From Pseudonocardia sp. HH130630-07 (lineage in GTDB: Bacteria; Actinomycetota; Actinomycetes; Mycobacteriales; Pseudonocardiaceae), in assembly GCF_001698125.1 (NCBI RefSeq), contig NZ_CP013854.1, forward strand, positions 2,852,001 to 2,916,000: a stretch of DNA of 64,000 bases, written 5' to 3'. The translations under genes were made by a program, and so were the position numbers. This document shows positions 24,312-32,616 of the stretch, piece after piece (within the stretch, counting starts at the first letter, position 1; each line of letters opens with the position of its first letter). The notes below the pieces were generated by a model. The model was not told where the DNA came from and made no database searches. It saw nothing but the letters and a program-made list of their open reading frames with translations.

Positions 24312-26795
24312 TTGACGACGACCGCCGAACCCACCACGACCGGCGAGATCGGCAGGGCCAGGGTCCGCAAGGAGGACCAGCGCCTGATCACCGGCCGGTC
24401 CCGCTACACCGACTCGATCACGCCGTCGGGCACCGTGCACATCGCCGTCGTCCGGTCGACGATCGCGCGGGCCACCATCACCTCGATCGACAAGGCCGAG
24501 GCCGAGCGCGCTCCCGGGGTCTTCGGCGTGTTCACTGCCGCGGACCTGGGCGCCGAGGAGATCGGCATGCCCTGCGCGTGGCCGATCACCCCGGACCAGA
24601 AGGCCCCGCAGCGCCCGGTGCTCGCCGTCGGGCGGGTCAACTTCTCCGGTGAGGGCGTCGCCGTGGTCGTCGCGCGGTCCGCCGCCGCGGCCCGGGACGC
24701 CGCCGAGCTCGTCGAGATCGACTACGAGCCGCTCGAACCGGTGCTGGACATGGAGGCCGCCGCGGGCGACGGCGCCGACCTGGTCCACCCCGACCTCGGC
24801 ACGAACGTGTCCGCGACCTGGGTGTTCGACTCCGGCGAGGCCGGCACCGGCGGGAACGTCTCCGACGCGATCACGAAGGCCGAGTCCGACGACGACCAGA
24901 TCGTCGTCCGGCGCCGGTTCCGCCAGCAGCGCCTGATCCCGGCGTTCATGGAGCCCCGCTCCTGCGTCGTGGACCCCACCGGTGAGCAGCTGACCATCTG
25001 GGCCGCGACCCAGGTGCCGCACATCCTGCGCACCATGACCACGGTGACCCTCGGGGTCCCGGAGTCCAAGCTGCGGGTGATCGCCCCGGACGTCGGCGGC
25101 GGGTTCGGCGGCAAGATCGGCGTGCTGCCGGAGGAGATGCTCTGCGTGCTGCTCGCGCAGAAGCTGAACAAGCCGGTCAAGTGGACCGAGACCCGCAGCG
25201 AGTGCATGCTCACCGCGCACCACGCCCGGGACCAGATCCAGGACCTGACGATCTCGGCCCGCAAGGACGGGACGATCACCGGCCTGGACGTCCACCTCTT
25301 CGCCGACATGGGCGCCTACCTCGGCCTGGTCGGCCCGGGGGTGCCGATCCTCGGCGCGTTCATGTTCAACGCGATCTACAAGATCCCGGCGCTCAAGTTC
25401 ACCTGCTCCAACGTCTTCACCAACAAGACGCTGACCGACGCCTACCGCGGCGCCGGGCGTCCGGAGGCGACGTTCGGCATCGAGCGGATGATGGACGAGT
25501 TGGCCGTGGAGCTCGGCCGGGACCCGATGGAGCTGCGCGAGCAGAACTGGATCCGCCACGAGGAGTTCCCGTTCGACACCGTCGTGGGCCTGACCTACGA
25601 CACCGGCAACTACGAGCAGGCCACGCAGCGCGCGATGGAGCTGTTCGACTACGCCGGCCTGCGCCGTGAGCAGGAGGAGCGGCGCAGGAACGGCGACCCG
25701 GTGCAGCTGGGCATCGGCATCTCGACGTTCACCGAGATGTGCGGCCTCGCCCCGTCCCGGGTACTGGGCTCGCTCGACTACGGCGCCGGCGGCTGGGAGG
25801 CCGCGAGCATCCGGATGCTCGCCACCGGCAAGGTCGAGGTCACCACCGGTGCCTCGGCGCACGGCCAGGGCCACGAGACGGCGTTCTCCCAGATCGTCGC
25901 GGACAAGCTGGGCGTCGCGTTCGACGACGTCGAGATCCTGCACGGCGACACCCAGGTGGCGCCGAAGGGCCTCGACACCTACGGCTCGCGCTCGCTGGTC
26001 GTCGGCGGGATCGCGATCGTCAACGCGGCGGACAAGGTGATCGAGAAGGCGCGCAAGATCGCCGCGCACCTGCTGGAGGCCTCCGAGGACGACCTCGAGT
26101 TCGCGAACGGGCAGTTCACCGTCAGGGGCACCGACCAGGGCAAGGCCATCCAGGAGATCGCCTTCGCCGCGTTCATGGCGCACGACTACCCCGAGGGCAT
26201 GGAACCCTCGCTGGACTCCGACGCCGTGTTCGACCCGGAGAACTTCTCCTTCCCGCACGGCACCCACCTGTGCGCCATGGAGGTCGACACCGACACCGGC
26301 CGGGTCACCCTGCGTCAGTACGTCTGCGTCGACGACATCGGCAACGTCATCAACCCGCTGATCGTCGAGGGCCAGGTGCACGGCGGCCTCGCCCAGGGCA
26401 TCGCGCAGGCCCTGTTCGAGGAGGCGAACTACGACGACCAGGGCACCCTGGTCAACGCCACCTTCGTCGACTACACCCTGCCCTCGGCCGCGGACCTGCC
26501 GAGCTTCACCACCGAGACGGTGTCGACCCCGTCGACGACCAACCCGCTCGGGGTGAAGGGCGTCGGGGAGGCGGGCACGATCGCGTCCACCCCGGCGATC
26601 GTCAACGGCGTGCTCGACGCGATCCGGCACCTCGGCGTCACCGAGATCGAGATGCCGACGACGTCGCAGCGGGTCTGGCGGGCCCTGCAGGTCGCCAAGG
26701 GCCACGCCGCCCAGGAGACCCCGAGCCACACCCACTCACCGGGTGCCGGGCTCGGGTCGATCGACCCGAACAACCCCAAGGGAGAGGTCCAGTGA
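24312..26795 (+). CDS. coxL: Form II CO dehydrogenase-like large subunit (molybdenum hydroxylase)
   Basis: This 827-residue subunit carries the molybdopterin-cytosine dinucleotide site. The active-site loop reads AYRGAGR at residues 377-383, the form II signature; genuine CO dehydrogenases (form I) have AYxCSFR with the copper-binding Cys, which is missing here. GGGFGGK and the C-terminal GVKGVGEAG are the expected cofactor motifs. Form II enzymes act on unknown substrates, perhaps aldehydes or N-heterocycles, and CO oxidation should not be assumed. The start is TTG at 24312, 1 nt after the coxS stop. Confidence 0.9.
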   Translation: MTTTAEPTTTGEIGRARVRKEDQRLITGRSRYTDSITPSGTVHIAVVRSTIARATITSIDKAEAERAPGVFGVFTAADLGAEEIGMPCAWPITPDQKAPQRPVLAVGRVNFSGEGVAVVVARSAAAARDAAELVEIDYEPLEPVLDMEAAAGDGADLVHPDLGTNVSATWVFDSGEAGTGGNVSDAITKAESDDDQIVVRRRFRQQRLIPAFMEPRSCVVDPTGEQLTIWAATQVPHILRTMTTVTLGVPESKLRVIAPDVGGGFGGKIGVLPEEMLCVLLAQKLNKPVKWTETRSECMLTAHHARDQIQDLTISARKDGTITGLDVHLFADMGAYLGLVGPGVPILGAFMFNAIYKIPALKFTCSNVFTNKTLTDAYRGAGRPEATFGIERMMDELAVELGRDPMELREQNWIRHEEFPFDTVVGLTYDTGNYEQATQRAMELFDYAGLRREQEERRRNGDPVQLGIGISTFTEMCGLAPSRVLGSLDYGAGGWEAASIRMLATGKVEVTTGASAHGQGHETAFSQIVADKLGVAFDDVEILHGDTQVAPKGLDTYGSRSLVVGGIAIVNAADKVIEKARKIAAHLLEASEDDLEFANGQFTVRGTDQGKAIQEIAFAAFMAHDYPEGMEPSLDSDAVFDPENFSFPHGTHLCAMEVDTDTGRVTLRQYVCVDDIGNVINPLIVEGQVHGGLAQGIAQALFEEANYDDQGTLVNATFVDYTLPSAADLPSFTTETVSTPSTTNPLGVKGVGEAGTIASTPAIVNGVLDAIRHLGVTEIEMPTTSQRVWRALQVAKGHAAQETPSHTHSPGAGLGSIDPNNPKGEVQ

Positions 26796-27643
26796 TCCCG
26801 GCGAAGTTCGACTACGTCCGGCCCGGCTCCGTGGAGGAGGCCGTGACCGCGCTGCAGGAGGCCGGCGAGGACGCCAAGATCCTCGCCGGCGGGCAGAGCC
26901 TGCTGCCGGTGCTGCGGCTGCGGATGGCGGCCCCGTCGGTCGTCATCGACCTCGGCGGCATCCCGGAGCTGCGCCGGATCGGCGAGGACGACACCTACGT
27001 CATGGTCGGCGCGATGGCCACGCACCACGAGGTCATGCGCAACGACCTGGTGAAGCGGCACGTCGAGCTGATCGCCCAGGCCACCGAGACGGTCGCGGAC
27101 CCGCAGGTCCGCCACCGCGGCACGCTCGGCGGTGCGCTCGCGCACGCCGACCCGGCCGGGGACCTGGGCGCGGCCGCGCTGGCCCTGGACGCCGAGTTCG
27201 TCCTCCTCGGTCCCGGCGGCACCCGGCTGGTCACCGCGGCCGACTTCTTCCAGGACTACTTCACGACCGCGATCGGCGAGGACGAGATCCTCACCATGGT
27301 CCGGTTCCCGAAGTACACCGGATGGAAGACGCACTACGAGAAGTTCAACCGGGTCGCCCAGGCGTGGTCGATGGTCGCCGTGGCCGTCGCGCTGAAGGTG
27401 GACGGCGGCACCATCACCGAGGCCCGGGTGGGCCTGACCAACATGGGCAACACGCCCATCCGGGCGACCGGTGTGGAGCAGGCGCTGGTGGGGCAGGCGG
27501 CCGGTGCGGACGTGGCGCGGGCCGCGGCCGAGCACGCCACGGAAGGGACCTCCGCTCCGAGTGACGCGGATGCCGCCGCCGACTACCGTGAACACCTGGC
27601 GAAGGTGCTGACCGGTCGCGCGGTGCTGACCGCAGCGGGCTGA
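26792..27643 (+). CDS. coxM: CO dehydrogenase-type medium subunit (FAD-binding)
   Basis: The 283-residue FAD subunit shows the two FAD motifs of the CoxM family: AGGQSLLPVLRLRM (near residues 31-44) and the TLGGALAHADPAGD region (near 111-124). It takes electrons from the iron-sulfur subunit and passes them to a quinone or other acceptor. GTG at 26792 overlaps the large-subunit stop (GTGA). The S-L-M order is that of form II operons. Confidence 0.92.
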   Translation: MIPAKFDYVRPGSVEEAVTALQEAGEDAKILAGGQSLLPVLRLRMAAPSVVIDLGGIPELRRIGEDDTYVMVGAMATHHEVMRNDLVKRHVELIAQATETVADPQVRHRGTLGGALAHADPAGDLGAAALALDAEFVLLGPGGTRLVTAADFFQDYFTTAIGEDEILTMVRFPKYTGWKTHYEKFNRVAQAWSMVAVAVALKVDGGTITEARVGLTNMGNTPIRATGVEQALVGQAAGADVARAAAEHATEGTSAPSDADAAADYREHLAKVLTGRAVLTAAG

Positions 27644-27662
27644 CGTACCCACGAGGCACGGG

Positions 27663-27717
27663 CAGGGCGCCGGCCCGCCGGAGGGCACCGAGAGGGCCCG
27701 CCGGGGCCGGCGCCCTG
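27663..27717 (+). terminator. Strong hairpin between coxM and coxG-like gene
   Basis: CAGGGCGCCGGC (27663-27674) pairs perfectly with GCCGGCGCCCTG (27706-27717), giving a 12-bp stem and a 31-nt loop. No T-run follows. It may attenuate transcription into the coxG-like gene or protect the 3' end of the S-L-M message. Confidence 0.45.
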
Positions 27718-27741
27718 TGGCACGAGGAGGCTGGAGAGAGA

Positions 27742-28467
27742 ATGCAGCTCGAGAACACGTTCACGATCGCGGCGCCGATCGAGGACGCCTGGAAGGCCCT
27801 CAACGACCCGGAGCTCATCGCGCCGTGCTTCCCGGGGGCCACGCTCACCGAGTACGAGGGCGACTCGTTCCAGGGCACGGTCAAGGTCAAGCTCGGCCCG
27901 ATCTCGTTGACCTACAAGGGCAAGGGGACCTACGTCGAGCGGGACGACACCAACCGGAAGGTCGTCATCGACGCCTCCGGGCGGGACGCCCGCGGCAACG
28001 GCACGGCCAAGGCCATCGTGACCGGGACGATGGTCGCCGACGGCCCGGACCGCACGTCGGTCACGATGGTCACCGACATGACCGTCACCGGCCGTCCGGC
28101 CCAGTTCGGCCGCGGGGTGATCTCCGACGTCGCCGACAAGATCATCGGCCAGTTCGCCGGGTGCGTCGCGGAGAAGCTGACCGGTGCGGGTGCCGCGGCG
28201 TCCAACGGGGCCGGCCCGAAGCACGCCGCCGACGAGACCACCCCGCTGCCCGCCGTCCCTCCGGCGCCGGGCGAGCGCACCGCGACCGCCGCCCCGCGGC
28301 CGCTCGCGCAGACCCGGCCGCAGAGCAACCCGGTCGAGGCCATCGACCTGCTCGACTCGGCGGGCGCCCCGGTCCTCAAGCGACTGGCCCCGGTGCTGGG
28401 CGGCGCCGGTCTGCTGCTGCTGATCGTCCTGCTCGTCCGGCGGCTGCGCAGCGGCGGCGAGCGCTGA
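27742..28467 (+). CDS. coxG: CoxG-like SRPBCC protein with C-terminal membrane anchor
   Basis: This 241-residue protein starts with an SRPBCC domain of the CoxG type: IAAPIEDAWKALNDPELIAPCFPGATL and later VVADGPDRTSVTMVTDM, about residues 1-150. A Pro/Ala linker follows, then one membrane segment (GLLLLIVLLV) and a basic tail. CoxG helps anchor CO dehydrogenase to the membrane, so it may tether this molybdenum hydroxylase near the respiratory chain. It lies 98 nt after coxM, past a hairpin, with GGAGAGAG before the ATG. The accessory genes coxD, E and F are not present. Confidence 0.85.
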   Translation: MQLENTFTIAAPIEDAWKALNDPELIAPCFPGATLTEYEGDSFQGTVKVKLGPISLTYKGKGTYVERDDTNRKVVIDASGRDARGNGTAKAIVTGTMVADGPDRTSVTMVTDMTVTGRPAQFGRGVISDVADKIIGQFAGCVAEKLTGAGAAASNGAGPKHAADETTPLPAVPPAPGERTATAAPRPLAQTRPQSNPVEAIDLLDSAGAPVLKRLAPVLGGAGLLLLIVLLVRRLRSGGER

Positions 28468-28505
28468 TCCGGTCTCCCGCGCGCACCGGCCGTCCGGCGA
28501 GCAGG

Positions 28506-29516
28506 ATGGACGAGGTGCGCGCGGGAACGGGTAACGGACTGACCGACGTGGCCGGCCTGCGGGTCGGCCACGCCACGCTGAGCGGGCCGGGCGCCCGGAC
28601 CGGGACGACGGTCGTGCTCGCCCCGCCCGGTGGTGCGGTGGCCGGCGCGGACGTCCGCGGCGCGGCGCCCGGGACCCGGGAGACCGACCTGCTGGCGCCG
28701 ACGGCGACGGTCCAGCGGGTGCACGCGATCACGCTGTCCGGCGGGAGCGCCTACGGGCTGGACGCGGCGTCCGGGGTGATGGCCCGGCTCGAACGCGACG
28801 GCGAGGGCTTCGCCGTGCCGGGCGCGGTGGTGCCGATCGTCCCGGCCGCGGTGGTGTTCGACATCGGGCGCGGCGGTGACCCGTCCGTGCGCCCGACCGC
28901 GGAGACCGAGGCCGCGGCCTACGACGCCGCGCACGGCGGTCCGGTAGAGCAGGGCTCGGTCGGCGCCGGGACCGGTGCGGTGTCCGGTGGGCTGCGCGGC
29001 GGGATCGGGACCGCCTCGGCGGTGCTCGCCGACGGGACGACGGTCGCCGCGCTGGTCGTGCTGAACTCGGCGGGGACCGCGGTCGACCCGGTGACCGGCG
29101 AGGTGCCGGGTGCCCGGCACGGCCTGCCGGGCGAGTTCGGCGGTCCCGGCGCGACCACGGCCCCGGCCGAGCGGGTCGCCGAGCTGTACGCGGGGCATCT
29201 GAACCCGCTCGGGACGGCGACGACGCTGGTCGTCCTGGCCACCGACGCGACGCAGGACAAGGCCGGCTGCACCCGGCTGGCGACCATGGCGCACGACGGC
29301 CTGGCCCGCTCGATCTCCCCGGTGCACACGATCCGCGACGGCGACTGCGCGTTCGCGATGGCCACCGGGACCGGTCCGGCCCCCGGCCCGGCCGAGGTGT
29401 TCGCGATGCAGGCTGCGGCGGCGGAGGTGACCGCGCGGGCGGTCGCGCACGCACTGCTGGCCGCGACGGCGGCGCCGGACCGGCCGTCGTTCGGATCGCT
29501 GGTCGCGGGCGGCTGA
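28506..29516 (+). CDS. P1 family peptidase (DmpA/BapA-type aminopeptidase)
   Basis: The 336-residue protein belongs to the self-cleaving S58/P1 aminopeptidases (DmpA, BapA). Typical segments are GLRVGHATL near the N-terminus, ITLSGGSAYGLDAASGV, GSVGAGTGAVSG and GGIGTAS, the last being near the site where the precursor is cut to expose the nucleophile. Substrates are N-terminal D- or beta-amino acids or small peptides in studied members. It starts 39 nt after the coxG-like gene and may be read from the same message, but no functional link is known. Confidence 0.87.
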   Translation: MDEVRAGTGNGLTDVAGLRVGHATLSGPGARTGTTVVLAPPGGAVAGADVRGAAPGTRETDLLAPTATVQRVHAITLSGGSAYGLDAASGVMARLERDGEGFAVPGAVVPIVPAAVVFDIGRGGDPSVRPTAETEAAAYDAAHGGPVEQGSVGAGTGAVSGGLRGGIGTASAVLADGTTVAALVVLNSAGTAVDPVTGEVPGARHGLPGEFGGPGATTAPAERVAELYAGHLNPLGTATTLVVLATDATQDKAGCTRLATMAHDGLARSISPVHTIRDGDCAFAMATGTGPAPGPAEVFAMQAAAAEVTARAVAHALLAATAAPDRPSFGSLVAGG

Positions 29517-29524
29517 CTCCGGGC

Positions 29525-29992
29525 TCAGTCGTCGTCCCGGTCGTCGCCACCGTCGTCGTCGGTGTCCGTGTCGTGGTCGAGGACCTGCCCGGTGGCGGCG
29601 TCGACGTCGATGTCGTGCTCGGTGACGCCGTCGGTGACCTCGACCTCCCAGTGGTCCCGGCCATCACTGTCGTCGTCCCGGTCGTCCCGGTCGTCCCGGT
29701 CGTCGTGGCGGTCGAACTCGACCTCGGTGACCCGGCCGGCGCCGGCGGCGTCCAGGGCGATCCGCTCGGCCGCGGCCCGGTCGACCGCGGGTGCGGCCGG
29801 AGCCGGAGCCGGGACGGGGGACGGGGTGAGCGGCAGTTCCGGGGGCGACAGGTCCCCGGTCGGGGCCGCGGCGGCGACCGGCACGGGGTCCCGGGTGGTG
29901 GTGCCGCCGTGGCCGAACGCGAGCGCGGTGCCCCCGCCGACGAGGAGCAGACCGGTCGCGGCGACGGCGGTCAGGGTGATCGGGGTACGCAC
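29525..29992 (-). CDS. Secreted PepSY-domain protein, copy 1
   Basis: The 155-residue protein has a signal peptide (hydrophobic stretch LTAVAATGLLLVGGGTALAF), a Pro/Ala-rich region, and a C-terminal PepSY domain with RAAAERIALDAAGAG and HWEVEVTDG-like segments. An Asp/Arg-rich loop (DDRDDRDDRDDD) and an acidic tail are added. It has a clear paralogue at 37116-37580 sharing the domain order, DHWEVEVT, and promoter sequence. GTG at 29992 follows GGAGGA. PepSY proteins often modulate proteases or act as envelope sensors near two-component systems; here an acidic, perhaps cation-binding role is possible. It is divergent from the SMC operon. Confidence 0.75.
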   Translation of the reverse strand: MRTPITLTAVAATGLLLVGGGTALAFGHGGTTTRDPVPVAAAAPTGDLSPPELPLTPSPVPAPAPAAPAVDRAAAERIALDAAGAGRVTEVEFDRHDDRDDRDDRDDDSDGRDHWEVEVTDGVTEHDIDVDAATGQVLDHDTDTDDDGGDDRDDD

Positions 29993-30080
29993 GATGATCT
30001 TCCTCCGAGTTGTTCTCGCTGGTCCGAGGCGGTGTGACCCGGTGACCGAGACGTACTGTGCCGCTCGGTGGGCCAAGGCC

Positions 30081-30110
30081 GCGCTGCGAGAGTCCTAAGG
30101 CGGCGTTAGG
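30081..30110 (-). promoter_or_regulatory. PepSY-1 promoter and shared TTAGGACTC / CGTTAG box
   Basis: Read on the minus strand, CTAACG (30104-30109) and CAGCGC (30081-30086) are 17 bp apart. The stretch TTAGGACTC-N2-GCAGCG is almost identical to that upstream of the second PepSY gene. CCTAA and TTAGG at 30094-30110 form an inverted repeat. On the plus strand the GTTAGG half (30105-30110) is exactly at the -35 position of the SMC operon promoter. Confidence 0.5.
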
Positions 30111-30127
30111 GGACGGAGCGGCCGAAC

Positions 30128-30133
30128 TACAGT
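30128..30133 (+). promoter_or_regulatory. -10 element of the SMC operon
   Basis: TACAGT lies 7 nt before the GTG at 30141, giving a leaderless transcript. The position 17 bp further upstream is GTTAGG (30105-30110), a poor -35 sequence but part of the box shared with the PepSY and two-component promoters, so activation by that regulator is possible. Confidence 0.45.
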
Positions 30134-30140
30134 CGTCGGG

Positions 30141-31580
30141 GTGTCGACCATCAGCCCGGACGAGGGAGTGGCGCGCCGGCTGAAGGCCCTCGCCTGCACC
30201 GCGCCGCTGCACGACCTCGACGCCCGCAAGGGCCGGCTCGAGTGGGACGCCACCGGCTACCAGATGGCCGAGATCGGTCTGCAGGCGATCGACCAGGTCA
30301 CCCTGGCGATGGACTTCGACCACGGCGCCGACCACACCGAGTTGGTCCGGCGGCTGGTGCGGTTCGTCGGTGCGCAGGTCCCGGACGCGCCGCGGTCCGA
30401 GCACGCCCGGGTCGCCCAGTGGGTGATCGACAACCTGATCAACGTCGGCAGCATCGACCGCGGTTTCGCCGTGGAGTACGGCGCGTACGACGCCGAGGGC
30501 CGCTACGTCCGCCGCCGGTTCGACTTCAAGCTGCTGGTCGAGGTCGCCGCCCCGGACGGGAGCATCTACCTGCGCGCGTCCGACGAGGCGATCAACGTGC
30601 TGGTCGGGGCGCTGGACACCGACGTCGAGTCGGCGCAGGAGGCGGCCGAGACGAAGCTGGAGACGCTCATCGTCCGCGGCCGGCTCGGCGACGCCCGGCT
30701 CGCCGCGGAGCAGGCCCGCTACCGCACGGTGCAGTACGCCGAGTCGCTGCGCCGCAAGCTGGAGGCGACCCGGCGCGACGTCCGGTCGGTGGACTGGCTC
30801 GACGCCGTCCCGCAGCTGCTGAACGAGGCGCTGACCCACATCGAGGCCCGCTACCGGGCCGAGACGGTGATCAAGGCGAACATCGCCGACGCCCGGGACG
30901 AGGCGGCCGAGCCGGGGCGCCGCCGGCAGGCCGCCGAGCTGGTCGAGGTGGTCGACGACTGCATCCAGCGGCACACCCAGTTGCAGGCCAGGCTGCAGGA
31001 GGCGGGCGCCGCGTTCCGCGCCGAGCAGGACCGCCAGCAGTTCTCGGGGAAGCCGAAGCGGGCGTCGGTCGACGTCTTCGGGCAGCTGCTGCGGCCCTCG
31101 CTCGCCCTCACCGTCGGTGCCGCGCACGATCCGGTGACGGCCTGGTTCGCGGCCGGGGCGGGGGTCGCGAACCCGCCGGTGCCGAGCTTGGGCGGGCTGG
31201 TGGAGACGCTGCTGACGCCCCCGGCGGACCGTGACCCGTTCGGGGCGGACGTGCCGGAGCCGGAGCTGGCTCCGCAACCCCGGGAGCGGTTCGGTGCGAA
31301 CACCTGGGCCGCCGCGGACGCCGTGCTGCCACAGGGCGCCCAGGAACCGGTGCGCCTGTCGGCGGCGCTGGCCGCGGCCCGGGAGTCCGGCACGGACCTG
31401 CCGCAGCTGGTCGCCCTGCGGGCGATGCACGCCGTCGGGACCGCGATCGGGACGGCCCGGACGCAGGGCGACCCGTCGGTGCTGATCGCGATCGACGACG
31501 GCACGGTGCTGGACGATCCGGAGTTCGGCGGCGCGGACCTGCTGCTGGCGATGGCGGGCGTCGAGGGGGAACGGCGATGA
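30141..31580 (+). CDS. Kleisin-like subunit of a JetABC/MksFEB-type SMC system
   Basis: The 479-residue protein is not assignable to a named product by sight, but its layout matches the JetA/MksF kleisin group: an N-terminal helical/winged-helix part (about 1-130), then YLRASDEAINVLVGALDTDVESAQEAAE and a long helical segment (about 150-290) like the coiled coil by which such subunits grip the SMC neck, and a Pro/Ala-rich C-terminal part. Position supports this: first in an operon followed by a small subunit and a 1493-residue SMC ATPase. GTG at 30141 has a -10 element 7 nt before it. Expected role: bridge the SMC heads into a DNA-loop-forming ring. Confidence 0.65.
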   Translation: MSTISPDEGVARRLKALACTAPLHDLDARKGRLEWDATGYQMAEIGLQAIDQVTLAMDFDHGADHTELVRRLVRFVGAQVPDAPRSEHARVAQWVIDNLINVGSIDRGFAVEYGAYDAEGRYVRRRFDFKLLVEVAAPDGSIYLRASDEAINVLVGALDTDVESAQEAAETKLETLIVRGRLGDARLAAEQARYRTVQYAESLRRKLEATRRDVRSVDWLDAVPQLLNEALTHIEARYRAETVIKANIADARDEAAEPGRRRQAAELVEVVDDCIQRHTQLQARLQEAGAAFRAEQDRQQFSGKPKRASVDVFGQLLRPSLALTVGAAHDPVTAWFAAGAGVANPPVPSLGGLVETLLTPPADRDPFGADVPEPELAPQPRERFGANTWAAADAVLPQGAQEPVRLSAALAAARESGTDLPQLVALRAMHAVGTAIGTARTQGDPSVLIAIDDGTVLDDPEFGGADLLLAMAGVEGERR

Positions 31581-31620
31581 GCGACCGATGCGGCACCGGC
31601 GGGCGGGCGGTGGGTGACCC

Positions 31621-32608
<988 letters not shown>

Positions 32609-32616
<8 letters not shown>

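Noticed and set aside
23786..27643. Genuine CO dehydrogenase (form I)
   Set aside because: The large subunit has AYRGAGR, not AYxCSFR, and gene order is S-L-M, both of form II.
29540..29720. Asp-codon-rich direct repeats as a CRISPR-like or VNTR array
   Set aside because: The GTCGTC/CGGTCG repeats encode the Asp/Arg-rich loop of the PepSY protein, have no spacers and are imperfect.
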